Shown in pieces: positions 12,166 to 26,185 of a stretch of 64,000 bases of DNA. Source of the DNA: Phytoseiulus persimilis (taxonomy: Eukaryota > Arthropoda > Arachnida > Mesostigmata > Phytoseiidae); assembly GCA_037576195.1 (NCBI GenBank), contig CM075103.1:744001-808000 (forward strand), in the 5' to 3' direction. The position numbers were made by a program, and so were the translations under genes. The notes beneath the pieces are model-generated. The model saw nothing but the letters and a program-made list of their open reading frames with translations, did not search any database and was not told where the DNA came from. Numbering within the stretch: the first letter of the stretch is position 1; each line of letters begins with the position of its first letter.

Positions 12166-15100
12166 GTGAGTAGATGGTTGCACGACAAAATCCCATGCTC
12201 CAATAGGCACGACGCACGGATTCCCAGACCAGCGAAAGAGGGGCTGTCACGAGCTATATTCTCTCAGGGCGCTCAACGGCCGGGTCTCTCCTTTGATTCG
12301 GCTCTCATCTTCGCTGTTGTATCCGAGCTTCACGATGATATAGCGGTGCTCGACTTCTCGGACCTGATTCCATCCTCGACACGATCGGTTCGACCGAATG
12401 TTGACTGAACAGAGATCGGACTTTCGCGCTGACTCTCATGGGAAGCTAGTGCATGGGACTCTGAGAGCGGAAAAGGCCCATATTCCAGAATGGGGACCGA
12501 TCGAGGGAATTCGCCTAATCGGACCACATTGGGGTGGAACCATTCTGGACCAACTCAACGGATGATCCGATCATCCAGTCTTCATTGGGCTCGACAGTCT
12601 GGAGAATATACCCTGATTCGCAGAAAAAAACCGACGAAATCGTCGGCTATGCTGTTGGTCAACTCTGTTGACATAGCCCTCCCGGCACTGGGGAGCATCG
12701 GCTGAATTCCTCGACGATAGTTCCGATGATCGCCTGGTGGATGTCGGAGTAGATTACTCGAGTCATTGTCGACTTACCTCCGGAACCTCACCAGCTCGGC
12801 AGAGTTTGGCACAGCGAAAGTGGTCGGCAGCCCCCGAAGGCGCCGACCGAACTAATGACGCCGTATACGCACATATATAAAGGTGGAGCCGTCAAGCGGA
12901 GGGGGTTATGTCTAGAGCTCAAAAGTTCAGGCTCCATTCATTATTCAACAGTGGGGCTGGGGTTTTACGCAGTATTTTCGGCAAGAGCGTCCCGGAGTGC
13001 CCACTATCGAGTCATGACATCCAGGGAGAGTACTTGCTGATACGCGGTTTCGCAAGACCCTGCGACCGATGAGGAGCGTTAAGGATTCAGAAAAACCATG
13101 CGTGTCGTGAGCGGATCGCTCCAGACGCTTTCTGACGTCCGTTAGACGCCTTCGCCGGTATCTCCTGGAATCAGTGCGAAAAATCCATGCATGTATCAGG
13201 GCTTTCCTCAAATCTTCGTGTGAGAGATATATGACGCGGAGATTTTCCGTCAGCCGTTCAAGCAAGGCCGCTGACGGATCACGGTAGGAACATGATTCTT
13301 CGGCGCCAAGGTCACTCGCGTCTGACGTTTCGAAACCATTCCAGAGCTGCCTCGTTTCCAACACTACGGCAGGTCGTGCTCCATTCCGAAGATCTCGCGA
13401 TATCGGCTCTGGGTCCTCATAAGCCCTCTAGATTGGCCGCTCGGCCCCCCGAAGCTCAACACCTTGAGTCAACGTCCCGGGGGGACCTCCGAATGAGTCA
13501 ACACCTCCGATCGGAGTATCGAACGGTTCCGTGTCAACTGTCTGGGCTGCAGCATCGGGTCAGAACCTATTGAGAAGTATTCAAGAAAGACGCGGGGACC
13601 AACTGCCGCCCGTTCGGGCTCGATTGTTCAGCTCGGAGGCATAGTGACACATGTCCTCGTCGTCTGTGCCGAATCGGTCGCCTCTGTGGGCCGTAATTCT
13701 CCCATCGCCGCGGGAGCTGCCCGCCTAATTGGAAATTGCTCGATGCGAGAAATCCACGAAATCTCTCGCTCCACTCTCTGATTCCTCAGCTGGCGCCTCC
13801 CATCCTTTCCGGCTAAAACTCTCGGCTCATTTTCCCGTAGGAATTCTTCCTACGAGAGAAGAACAAGCCCGTTCGTCGTTTCCGTGGAAAAAGCAGTTTG
13901 CGAATGATTCTCCCCCGTCATTATCTGATCGGGAAAACTTTATCGTCTGTGAGTTGCCCTCGTTCAATCGATCGCGATCCGAGTGACATCATTCTGAAGC
14001 GGAGCTCTCCGATCGAGTTGCCCCTCGTCTTCTACATCCGAACCGCTGCGTAGGGGACACCGAACCCTGTTCCTTCCTTACGGGGATTCCGAGTGGGGAC
14101 TTTTGGCTGTATTCATTCCGAAGACTCTGTAGGGAACCTTTCGGTCGTCCAAACTTCCCTCTTCCCGTTCTCATCGACAAGGGTCGTAAACGCTTCTCCC
14201 ACGATTGGCGACACGGATGAGTCCGCGATTCCCATCAAAAACTTTCGTTACGGTCCATTCCCAGAGCTGCGACTGCGTGCCCAGTTCCCCGCCGGTCCGT
14301 CCCGATGGTCTTGAACGCAGAAAACTCGAAGATCCCGCGCGAGCTTAGACGCCGGAACTCTGCTAGACTGCCTACTCCTTCGGAACTTCCGGCTCTTGAC
14401 TAGATTGCTCAATAGTGCTGATCTGAAAGGGATGGAAAATTGGAGTGCGTAGTTGTCACGAGCCGAAACCGGAACCGTGATGTAGCTTCACACTTTCTTA
14501 GCTCGAAGTGGACAGCGTATCCACTGCGTCGAACGACGAGGGATGAGTACATTCTGTCCGTTGACTGCTTTGAATGTGTCTCTCACAGATTCATCATTCT
14601 CTCGGAACCTCTTGCAGTCCGTATCTGGAGCGGATGATTGGCGTCCTTCGTTTTTCCCTGTGGATTAGAGTTCGTTCCTGTTCGGTCGCTCGGGCTCCTC
14701 CCCGAAATCCGCTCGCTAGAGTCAGTGAACCATAGTTACGCCAGGGCTGGAGGATGACGACTGTATCAGAGAGATCTGCTAAATCCTTCTCTCACGATAA
14801 TCCATCCGAGTCCTGAGAGGAATCGCCATCTAGAATCGTGTCGCGGGGGAATGGTATCGAACACAGGAATGACCGCAAGGAATAATTAGTATCAACGAGG
14901 TCAGCGAACGCGCTATAAGCGCCAGTCAGCTTGTTTGCGAACCCCGCGTGAGATTGATTCGGAATCGGACAGATTCGGCATCTCCGATCGAAGCTTATTC
15001 AGTTTTCTCGCTAATATACGCTGCACGAAGTCGCCGAGGCAGCGTCTCTTTTGGCCCACTCCCCCCGAGATCGCTCCCAAACTTCCCGTCATGCCGGATC

Positions 15101-18100
15101 ATTCCAAACCGAGCATTCGCGACCCACCGGAGCGGCCGAGTCCGACAAGCGACCAGCTATGGCCTCACGAAAGTCCTCGAACCGTCAGTCGATTTTGGCG
15201 AGAACCGGCGCCGGTTCTCGTTCTGAAGTCCGAGCCACTCAAGCTTATGTTCGAGGCATGTGCAGATGACACGGATCGAGCTCTTTATCGATGATGTGAC
15301 AACAGCGTTGTCCGGAACTGTCGGCGGCAGGTGAGATCGATAACTTTGCAGCGGCCAACCCGTAGCTGGATCTCCACTAGTCGTCAATGAACGTGGAATT
15401 ATATATTTTTCTGCTTTTCGGTCCCCAAGATTCCCACACGTCGTCGGCGAGTGTTTGTGACCGTCGGTAAATGTTCGTCCCAGCCGTTTTCCGTAGCGCC
15501 AGCGTCTAAGGCACTACCATCCTCCAGCAACAAGTAACCGCAAACGACTATCTGATGACAGAGACCTCCGGTTCTTGAGTGTCCATTCAAATTTCAAGCA
15601 AACATCTATTCATCAATCCATTCACTCACTCATCTATCCACAGACTGTTCGTCTATCCATTCATTTCATTCTGCAGCGTGGACCTGACCCGGACGAGTCG
15701 CGGGTAAGCCGGCACGCTGAACAACAAGAGCACAAAAACTTCGCCGCAAAACTCACAAACTTCGAATAACATTCCGAAGCGAGGAGCAATGTGAGTGAGG
15801 CTCTGCCCAGTCGCAGCGCACCGCTTTTTCTGTAGGGGTCGAAGCCCATGCGCGAGCAAACCACATGACGATGCTGTGTCGATGTCGGCCGGCCGGCACT
15901 TCCATTCATCTCTCCCTCCCTGACGGATTCTGTATCTGGCATGGCGTCACGACTGCCGTGCGAAACACCCGAAAATTTTCTCGTTAACTCAGGACATCCG
16001 CCGTGGGTAGCGCTATTTTCTCCCTTCTATATCGGTTTGGCCGTGTCACAGAAAGGGGTCTCGAACAAGAAGTTTCTTAACGGATCCCCTGGATTTACAC
16101 TCGTGGGCGCATCATGTCGCCAGCTGCGTGGAACTCCAGGAACGTCCAGGGCTCATTGCCGGGGCTCGGAGCGTCCTGAGCTCGTGCTGGGAACTGGAAG
16201 TATCATTCAGCTGCGAGCCCAACAATCGACTGGGAACAATTGGAGGAATGCCGCTGTAGACACCGATCGACACCCCGACCATCGAGCGGGAAGGAGTCAT
16301 CTTCTCGGCCATCCGTGGCCATTCACTCGAGCGACCAGCCGACCACCAGGTTGTCATCGCCATTCGAATCATCAGTGAGGGAGCCGCGACGAGAAAGTCC
16401 CCACGCGAGCACGATGCATGCAACGTCCAACACAGCGGCTTCCTCGGATCGAGCTGCTTTCGAGATGGAGAATGTCTGGGAATACAATCGAACGCAGCAA
16501 TAATTACGCGTCCTTGTTGAAGTCAACGGCTACTGGTTGCCACGTCGTCCCCAACTGCACTCATCGGAGGAGATCTAAGCATATCGAATCCAAGAGTCTA
16601 GACCGAACGGCGGGACAACTATTGATTCGATGCTAGATGCTCTTCTCTGAACGAAAGTCGCATCGCGTTCTCTCGCGACACGGATCGGAGTCACGAGCTC
16701 TCCGCAGCCAACTCAGGAGCTCATTCGGTGGAAATTACGGAGCGGCGTCCGGCACGTAGCTCGGAGCGACTCATGGAGTGAGAACGAAATTCCCTCGGTC
16801 GTAAAGTATTGGTTGCGGCGGGCATCCCTGGTTTCCACGGGAGTCGACGGGTCCCTCGAGGAACGGGATGTCGTAATTCTGACTTCGAAAGAAGCTACGT
16901 TCTGATGCGCCCCTGCAGGATGGAGCGCTGCGGATCCAGCGCCTCACCTTTTTCGCAAGTCACTATCGGAGGAATCGTGCAAATCGACAATTTTCGATGA
17001 GCCTACAGCACGTCGTCAAAAACTGGGTATGGGAGGCCAAACGGCTACTCTTGGGCTCCAATGCTGTCGATCCGAAACGGACTTTGCGGGGCGAGTGGCG
17101 AGTTCGGGCAGGATGGTACCGGATGGGGGCGGAGGGTTCCAGGAGGAGCGCTAACCTCCAACCACAGAGCAATCGATTTGGAGCATGCTTGCGGAGCTCA
17201 AAGGCGGCCTCTCCGGCTCCAGCGTCTCAGTGTATTCCAGATGATCGAGCGAGAAATCGTCGTTCGGCTGGCGAGAACTGGCAGTAGGCGACAAAATAAG
17301 GATGAAGAGCTCCAGCGCGATTCAGTGGGGGTCGCACGGAAATGAGCAGCTGGCATTCTCACTGCCTTCGATTTTGCCATCGCTCGATCCGCTGCTGGTT
17401 CAGTTTGACCTCCTCGACTGAAAAGACGTGGTCAAGCTCAGAGTCTACTTTATTGCCCGCCGGAGGCGGACGTCGTATTCCAGGCACGTTTTCAAGCTAT
17501 ATTGCTCTCGTTTCTCACCCATCAACGCTCCGTTGCGAGAACATCTAGCGCACCACCTTTGAATCAGCGCAACTTTCTCTCTCCGCTCTGACTGAGAGCC
17601 CGTGGACGAGATTTTTGCAACCCAGGGACTACTTTTGCGCGGATGTCCGGAGCTGGGAGTGTTACTCGAGCTGTTTCTGCACAGTTGTGAGCTTTCGCGT
17701 GCGCGCACAGAATCACCCTTAAGGTGGACGCCAGCGCTGATTGTTAGAGCGTGCAAGTTCAGCCAGTCATCATTTCAAACTTCTCATCTATACTCATGGG
17801 GAGATGGATGAATGAGTTTCTGATGGCTTAGTTCATCGATTTTCATGTTGATCATCCCTATTTCATCTATTTAGCCATGGATCCGTGGATTGATATATGA
17901 TGATTGATGAATGATGCCTGACTTCCGCAGCCCTACTGAATATAATTCTTATTTTGGGACCTACTTTCCCGAGAGTTTAATTGAACGTATCTTTGGATCT
18001 GTATCGGAATCTGTATCCGTTCGATCCCCATGAACAGTGTGTAGGGAGTGTCGAAACGAAGTTCCAATTTGCAACAATCCATTGCCTAATTCCAATTCCT

Positions 18101-20518
18101 CAACGACCCATGCGATGATTCTCGACTGGTGTGCGTTCTCTATTCGGGCTACTCTGAAGGAATACGCGTCCTTGAGGAATATGCCCGATACGTGATCCTA
18201 CCGGAATGTAGTTTTCGCATGTCACGAGGTGACCAGCTCCAAGAAGCTGCCCGCCAGACACTCGCAGATGATCAACTTCGACTGATTTGGGTCAGTTCTC
18301 GCTGAGCAGAAGGAGCGCACTTGAATGGCTCATATTGAACTGGATTTTTTCCTTGTTTTCGATTTCTCACGACATGGTCAAGCGCTGTAATCTCCAGCAC
18401 TCTAGCCAGAATTCTGTCCGAGGCACGCGTGTCTTCCTAATCGAATGGAACCATGATTCTGGCAAGGAAACCACCGTGCAAGTCATCTTCCTCTCCTAAC
18501 GAAATCTGGCACCCCATTGGGACGGAACAGAGTCTCCGAACGGCAAGCTGAAAGTGTTCGAGCGTGACTGAGCTCAGTCGCAGACTTCAGAATCTGCTGA
18601 CTAGATGAATTGTATGAGTTTCCCATCCCTCATTATTGATAAAGATGCTGATCTCAGCGGTGAACCGCTTTTCACGCAGAGTCGAACAGCTCCGAAGGAT
18701 GTCGCTTACAGAAGGCTGAGAAAGGGCAGAGGATTCGACTGCGTCCTCAGAGTGTGTTGATAAAGATCGGAAGAGCTTCGAATCGTGTGCTGTTCTGGAA
18801 AACGTTCGTCAGCTTTCCGCGAGGCGAAGTTCGTTAATCCCCTCGAGGTCAGAAACGGATAGCTTGGCCTGATCAATTGACTGCGTCGATGTGAACCATT
18901 CGCATCCATTCCGAACCAAGCCGGCAAACGGAGACCGCTCCAGGCCAGGGGATACTCGTCTCCGACTCCATTTTAATCCGCCTTCCCCATCGGAAACGTC
19001 CTGCTGATCCTGCGCTACGAATTCCATCATTGGAGCATCAACTTCCCACAACAGTGAGAGCGACCTCCCCTGGATCTTCTTCGACGCCGACGGGTGTCGC
19101 GAGCAAGATGGATCGAAAAGGGTGAGCTAATGAATGGAGGGATTCCGATCCGACGGCGAGCGATCGCAGTGTTCCTCGATGGTGGCTGGATTCCAACTGG
19201 AGCCCTGAGGTGGAAAGGTTTTTTCCTCCGATTGTCCACCACCAGCAATCGCCCGACTCTGTTCCAACAAGGGATCGGAATCAAATCAGTAGCAAACGAT
19301 CACTTCGAAACTCCGATATTTTACCGTGGAAATGGGGGCATACTGATTCCAATAAATGCCCTCAACCGCGCCGCCAGGCCAGCGGTTCCCAATCAGGGTC
19401 AGGATGAGGCCCTGAGGCTTCCCGGAGCCCCTTGGGGGTCCCTCATGGCTTGGCGAGATGATTCGTCCGCACTCGCTCCGAAACTCGTGCATGCACGAGG
19501 TGAAAACAAGGCGGACGTGAGCGCTTCCGCTCTCTCGGACCTCACGGGAGTTCTCGCTCGGACGGGTTGACTACCAGCAAGCAACAATATTCTCCTCCAT
19601 TCGGGAACGAGTTGTCAGGGCAGAGCGGAAAGGCACGTGGTCGTATTTGCGCGCCTGAACACGACGTCTCCTCGGGCTGTCTGATCAGGGAAGACATCGC
19701 GAAATGGAAGCTTGGCGTGACGGCTGTTTCGCGCCCATCCAAAAGCAACGAAGTAGCGAGAACAATATCGTTGGCTGGCTGCATTGGTATTTGTTGCCCG
19801 AGGTAGAATAGTCGAGGGGGTCGCAATCGCTCGATCACCCCCTCTGTATTCGTCGCTGCGGTCTAGATCGCGAACGTGCGAACGCAGCAACAGAAATACA
19901 AATGGGAAATCGACGATGATCTCGAGAGAGAGACAAGAAGTCTGGAGACGGTAATTGCATTACAGTCGAGTCGCAGCAGCAAGAACGAGGAGAGCAGGAT
20001 CCGAGACGGGCCGCAGCGGCGGTACTCGAGCGTTTAGCTGCGATCGAGGGAAGCTTGAGCAAAAAACGTAACGAGGACTAAGACGTTGAGCCGGAACGAG
20101 CAGACACGGACGATTGGGAGAGAATGTGAGCGTTCGCCTCTTCCGCCACCCAGAGAACCTACGATCCTGCTCATCGAGCCGAAAACTAGTTGTGTACTCG
20201 TCGTCCGCGGAATGCTTCGTCGGTCATCGCTCTGAATTTCCACGTGGGCAGGGGAATCCGTGAAAGCTTTTCGGAAATGATTACAAGAACGTTTGCCATC
20301 AGAAACTCCATTGTCAGAACTCAGAGCTCCCTCCGATCCCCGCAAGAGAAGCGCCGGGGGATAGCCCCGGACTCCGATTGTCCCGGAAGGCAGAGAGGAA
20401 TCACATCGAAGATTCCAGCGGGTTCATTCGTTCCCAAGGAGGCATCGCTCGGTGCAAGTACGGAGTTTATTCTCGATCAGTTGGGATTTCACATTGTCTG
20501 GAAAGGGTATGACTCAAA
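12166..20518. other. Intergenic stretch with degenerate simple repeats
   Basis: No gene family was recognised. 15598-15670 and 17765-17920 hold degenerate tetranucleotide tracts built from ATCC/ATTC-like and GATG/ATGA-like units. A TATA-like sequence (catatataaag) at about 12871-12882 has no identified downstream gene. Open frames such as 12945-13364 (-, 139 aa) and 15941-16378 (+, 145 aa) have no recognisable motif. Confidence 0.45.
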
Positions 20519-20780
20519 CAGTGGCGTATTCAGGGGGGGGGGGGGTCAGGGAGGCCATGCCCCCCCGAAAACTCTTCGGTAATATTGGCAAGGGTGGATT
20601 AAATTCTACTTTGATGGACGAAAACGTTCCACAAAGATTCAATCTTATCAGGAAAATTCTCACAGGTTTGAAAACCATGCTGATTGCGTCATCAGAATGT
20701 CGCGACGATGATCATCATCATCATCACATCCTCGCCCTCCCTCCCCCCCCCCCCCAAAAAAAAAGGTGGCTACACCAGTG
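20519..20780. repeat. Possible small inverted-terminal-repeat element rich in homopolymers
   Basis: The ends are imperfect inverted repeats: CAGTGGCGTA at 20519-20528, and CACTGGTGTA read on the minus strand from 20780. Inside lie a 13-base poly-G run (20533-20545), a short ATC-repeat tract (about 20708-20727), a 13-base poly-C run (20743-20755) and a 9-base poly-A run (20756-20764). A further related end (CAGTGACGTAGC) starts at 20776, overlapping the right end head to head, and runs into another poly-C tract (20820-20832). GGCGTAGCC-like ends with G-tracts occur in several DNA transposon families. No target-site duplication was identified. Confidence 0.4.
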
Positions 20781-23700
20781 ACGTAGCAAGCCTCCATGAT
20801 GCCCGGGGCGGATTCGTTTCCCCCCCCCCCCCTCTTTTTTTTGGGGTCTGAGAAGTTGAATGCTTTCGATGCATACTGAATGTATCTTTGTATGCCCTCA
20901 AACATAAAATATGATCATCTGAAACGGAGATTTTCCGAGAAATGGAGACAACTTGCGCGAGCTGACCCGAATATGGGCAACTAGAATATCATATGAGCAA
21001 CTGGATTACGTATTCTTGGAGGGTTATTTGCTTCGCTCCTGGAGCTGCGAATCTTCTATTGACTCCTCATTAGAGTTAAACTCATCCGTGATGGACATCC
21101 CGATAGATAGGACAGCGAGGTTTGTCAACTTCGTTGGCTCGATCTCTGGTCCGAGGCAGAAACAAAACGAACTCAACGTTGCCTCTCGATCAGGAAGGAG
21201 GACGAAAATTATATGGTGGTTCGTCAATAGGGTGGAAAACCAGATGCAACGAAAAAAATTTCCCGGAAGAGCTTAGAAACCCTGATGTGATAGGCATGGC
21301 GTCTCCATGATGGAGAGGCATTCTGATGCCCGGGCGGCGGGCCGCTTTCCCGATGGAATCGCGGTTCGATTCGATTTCACCGAGCTTAAGCCGGAGCGAG
21401 TCCAACACCTAGGATTGGTTTCTTGATTCGTAACAAATCATTCATCTCCGCATTCGCGAGTTTTTGGAAATGTCATAATTATTTTCGCATCAGAAATATC
21501 GAGCATTCCACCTCGCACGACCTTCGAGTTTTTCTGGGCTCAAAACGCAAGAATCCACCGGAAGCTGAGATATTTTTGACGAACAATGGATTTCCGGGAT
21601 ACCTTCCGACGAGGATCCTTAAGGATGGTTCCCATTATGAAGTGACGAAGAGCTGCAGGACAGGGACAACCTAGCCTTACGTAAAGCAGTCGGCAGAATA
21701 TTGATGAGTCGGGAAGGGGTACCCCGCTCCAGCGAAAGACCTGTCGAAGATTCCGTGCGCTTTAAACTATTCAACAAGATCTAAGCAAGCTTCGTGTTTC
21801 TAGCGTCACTATCAAACACATGGAGTAACCGTCAAGCATGTTGAAACCACAGTGAGAAAATCTGGGAATTCGCCCTTCCGGTGAAATGATTCTCTCGCTC
21901 CCAGAGGATTGTTGAAGATTCTTGTCAATGCCTGATGTTTTCCCGCTTTCTTCCCAGACACCGGCTGAGAAGGGAAACACGACTCATATGGAGCTCCTGC
22001 TCCGAGGACAGCTCTCGCTCTTCAAGACTTGTGATTCATAGGGAACCCCTACATAAGATCAGGGTAATTTTGGTTCGTGGTGCGGTATCCTGTCTCCAGG
22101 GTCTTTGGATGAACGCAGAATCTTTCCTGAGATGGAGAGCGTCAAAGTTGCGACGGTTGTCAGTTCCATCCTAGAGCTCTCCTTCCGAACTCTGATCCTC
22201 TCTGTGAACTCTGTTTCTTGCTTCTCAGGATAAATTCATTGGAGGTCAGAAGCGTCGATCCCGAGAACCGTCGTACTGAATGCTTGCCGTCGGGGCAGAT
22301 CCCGGTCATCATTATAGGTCAGCAGTCCGCCCCGTGCTCTATAAACCGCCTGATTCTTGCCATGAACACGTTCGAAACAGACTCGTCATGGCCGGTAGTG
22401 ATTCCTCCGCGGAGACGCGGGGAGTTGGTGAACTGATTCGGTGCTTCTCTACGAGGAGAAATGAGAATAAAGTGGGAGTGACGAGGAGCGATCAGATTGG
22501 CTCTATTCAGCCTCTTAAATGATTCCCCCTGGAATATGCCAGGCAGAAAGCAAGAACGATTTAGTTTGCTGTCTGTATTGAAATGCGTTGCACTAGAAAA
22601 ATACTCAAAGGGTGGCGCCATCGCCGTCTCTGGATTCAGCACTGCCACGAAGGAGTCTGGAAACTTCATTGATCTCGTGGCGATAGAGACTCTCACTTTG
22701 GAGCAACCGACCTACGATCCTTTGAATCGCCGGAGCGCAGCCGCGTCGGATCCCTCATCAGGGTCGTTATGTTCCGAGAAATCAGGGTTCCAACAGGGAT
22801 CTGAGCCCGAAGGATTCAGATTGTTCACGTTGAGCTTCATTGTCAGCACCAGAAGCCCACAGAGAGCGAAATCAAATGAGAGGCAGATTGCTCCCGCGGT
22901 GCGCTCGTAGCAGCTGATCTGAAGTCTCTTTCGTACAAGAGAAACTTGGGCAACTCGGAGGAATCACCAGTCGGGATGACCACTGGAAACTGAACCTGGT
23001 GCCACGAGGTCTGCCGATGACTCTCAGAACGCAAATGTTCTGTGGAATTTGCCTGCGCTCGACTTTCAGGGCCACAACATTGTTGACAACGCTCCAAGAC
23101 GCCTGAACGGATGCAGGATGATGTCACCTTCACTGGAGCTACTTATCTCGCTCAAATCTCAGAGATAAATTCACGAGAGGAATTTGAAAAGTTCGGACTC
23201 AAAAACTCGATGAGCTAGATCCACCGGACTGGATGCGGATTTCTGAAAGGAGAAATTCGTATGATGGGGTGTCCAGATTCGGTTGTTATTTCACCGCCAC
23301 AGCTGCCCCGAGTTTGGACATCTCAACGTTGGAGTGCTCGCAGTCTAGACCACTCAATATCAGCCCTCGAGCCGCTCGCCCTCCGAAGTGAGTTTTTTGA
23401 TACATGAGTTCCATTTCCCTCTCTACATGAAAACGGGTTCAGGCATTGTCCAGGGTGCGTTCACAACCTTTGACCAGGGACCCGGTACATGCGGACTCAC
23501 TAGATACCCTAGATGACTCCGGGTCGGCATGCCTGCAGCCCGGGATTCACTCCCATGCGGCCCATAATTCGAAAGTTTGATCATTCGACAAAATCCTCGA
23601 TATCTCGACACAGCGGCCTTATCGAGCGCAGCACGTTCGTTTCTTTCCTTGGTGTCCCGGCGAATCAAGCGGGCTCCGCGAACAGAATAGCTATGCATCA

Positions 23701-24359
23701 AAGAAATCACCATGTCTCGAAATATATGAATCATCAACTTGAGACTGAGGAACACTTGAGGGAGCCCAGACTCACTCTACCAATTTTGGGGGAAGCGAAT
23801 TCCGGTCCGATTACCGTAGTAGCACATTCACATTCAGCTCCAACAGGCTCAAGGAATAGCTCGAGAAAACCTTTGTGAGCTTGGCAGACCTGAGCCCAAA
23901 CTGGCTATTCGTAGGGCCTTGAAGTTCAGGCAATTTTCCGAAATCATTCTATCAATCGTCCCGGATTAATTGATTGCGATGAGGGGATGATTACGAAAAA
24001 TTGCCTGAACTCCCAGGTTCTAATTATTAAATAGAAATGACGACATCGTTGGAACCGCTGCCTCTTTTCCAAAATCCTCTCCGAATAGTTCCTCGTCTGC
24101 ATCATTGTCCGCAGAATTAATCCACTAGGCTTTGGGGAGAATACAAATCGAGCTAACGGAGCCGCCCGCCCTCAATCGTGATTTGAACGTTCCCCAAGTT
24201 GACACTACGAAAACATCGACATGGGTACCCGAGTGATTTACACAAATGTTCCCAGTAAGGAGGACTCCGGCTAATGATAGTTAAAAAGTGTCTTCAACCA
24301 TGAAATCGAGAGCCCGCCGATGACCCATTATACATGTTGCAGCTAATCCAGCTCAAGCG
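20781..24359. other. Intergenic stretch upstream of ninjurin, nothing recognised
   Basis: Apart from the poly-C/poly-T tract at 20820-20842 I see no repeat or gene. The longest frames, 22497-22910 (+, 137 aa) and 22319-22696 (-, 125 aa), overlap antisense to each other and have no motif. The ninjurin promoter and any 5' untranslated exon should lie near the right end. Confidence 0.4.
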
Positions 24360-25557
24360 ATGGACAACATCGATGTCATCGCCGAAACGGAGAAGTCCGT
24401 CGAGATTCGCACCCCGAGAAAGGTCGGTTGAAATTGGACAGATGCTGGCTGAAGGAGTAAGCAGCACACGTCAAACAAGTATATGTAGACGCTGAACTCG
24501 GAGGAAGCAGAATATGAAGCTTTCAATACGAAACATTCGCTAAAGGAAGACACTCGTGAACTTCTCTCGAGTTCCATCTGAGTGATCATCAACTAAAACT
24601 TCATCGGGACGCTCCAGACTACGCAGGTTTCGAATTACCGAATGTGAATAGATAAGCCGAGAAAGCTAGATTATAGAAATTCGCCATCCTGAGAACTGCT
24701 CGTGAATTTCCTCTTTTTGGACTCGCCTGCACTACTTGTCGGAATTTTTGTTTGAGATTTTGTCTTCCCAAAAAAAAACGCTCTATCTGAAGGTCCTCTA
24801 GACAGCCGTCTTCAGGAATTGAGCGGGCTGTTCGGTACTCATTCGGGAGCTAAATGAGGAGAGACAACGTTTCAGAGATGGTTCGAGTCGAGGTTCAGCC
24901 CTGAATCTGATCAGAAGATCCCCGATATCTATTTGAGTTGATTTTGATGATATCTTCAAGGTTTCAGGCAGGGGGGATCGGTTCTCGACACACATTCCGA
25001 GCGTATTTTCGATTATGATTCCAGAGAACGGACATGGACGACTCGTCTCCTCGAAAAACTCAGGCTCAGTATGACGAAATGTCACTGACTTCGAAACGGA
25101 TGATGATCGCCGGAGGCTTCCTCGACATGGCACTGTTCACGTCGAATTGCGAGCAGCTGAAGTTTGCGATCGATAGCAGGGATCTCTCAAGTCTTGGTAG
25201 ATACCACTTCGTGGTTGTCATGCTTTCGATCTCGTTGACTCTGCAGGTGGGTGGAGTCGAATCGAAGCTCTCGATCAAGGCTCGCAAGGCTTCTCTGAGT
25301 TCCTCATTTTCGGGTTTCAGGCTATGATGGCTATTTTGCTCTTCTCGAGTGGCTTTTTCGCAGAGAGCAGAACCTCACAGGGCAAGCAAAGGATCATAAA
25401 CCATGTAATCATGGTCTTGGTCGCCCTCGTGTCGTTGGTGAACATTGTTATCACGACGTTTTCTAACAAAGGGGAGATCACCAAGTTTTGCATGAGCATG
25501 AAACAGATCGCCGATGGTATCCCCGGAGAGGACGTCACAATCGGCTATGCTTCATGA
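24360..25557 (+). CDS. Ninjurin family membrane protein (173 aa)
   Basis: Small two-pass plasma-membrane protein. Vertebrate NINJ1 oligomerises to rupture membranes during lytic death, and fly ninjurins act in adhesion and stress responses. Exons are 24360-24422, 25025-25246 and 25321-25557, all phase 0, with introns of 602 and 74 bp. The conserved amphipathic region is seen as GGFLDMALFTSNCEQLKFAI, which matches the DIALLMANASQLK region of NINJ1. It is followed by TM1 (HFVVVMLSISLTLQ then AMMAILLF) and TM2 (VIMVLVALVSLVNIVITTF). The intron falls inside TM1. The N-terminal 45 residues are acidic and polar and not conserved. Exon 1 is the least certain part (donor gtcggt); without it the ATG at 25034 gives a shorter form. 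The gene is convergent with flightless-I. Confidence 0.9.
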
Positions 25558-25897
25558 TGTGGACGAATCGCGTATTGGTATAGCGAAGCTCTGAGGATTT
25601 TCGGTCAAGCTGCTTCGTGACTTGGAGAAGAATGCGCTCGGACCATCATTGGGGAGCGGTCTGGTTCACGGCTGTTTTTTCGGAGACGAAGCCGCCAACC
25701 TTCAGTGTATTAACCTCGCCTGTCGCCGTGAGGAAAAACCCTGGCTCGATTCGTCAGTCTGCTCTACGGACAAAGTTCTCTCAACGAGCGGCTTATCGTT
25801 CATATTGTTATATCGTGACATCCACTCTAACTACACGGAATGAAAAATATCTCCTGTTCCTTCCAGAATCTTGTTTAAGAGTCCTTAAATATTGCGA

Positions 25898-25903
25898 TTT
25901 ATT
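25898..25903 (-). other. Poly(A) signal AATAAA, probably flightless-I
   Basis: TTTATT on the plus strand reads AATAAA on the minus strand, about 285 bases past the flightless-I stop. It is the only canonical signal I see in its 3' flank before the ninjurin coding region. Confidence 0.5.
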
Positions 25904-25982
25904 ATTTATATAGCCACGAGCTGTGGACTATCATCCGAATCGGGTCCCTCCCTCATTGCATTTGATCACCAAGAAGGGTTGA

Positions 25983-25988
25983 AATAAA
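25983..25988 (+). other. Poly(A) signal AATAAA, probably ninjurin
   Basis: The canonical hexamer lies about 425 bases after the ninjurin stop and beyond the minus-strand signal at 25898. The two 3' ends would therefore overlap by roughly 100 bases. A second AATAAA follows at about 26116. Confidence 0.45.
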
Positions 25989-26185
25989 TAGGTTTTCCAC
26001 TCTCAAACTTCGGAGGAGTGGCCGATGGCGAAATATAAAGCTTAATGGCACGGCAGACGGGAAGCCGAATCCGACACACGTAACTTCTAGAATGGCACTA
26101 TCATTTTGTTGACTATAATAAACGTAACATCCATGATTCGATCCTGGTTCTCGGACCAAACAGGAAATCATTCAGATGAGATTCT

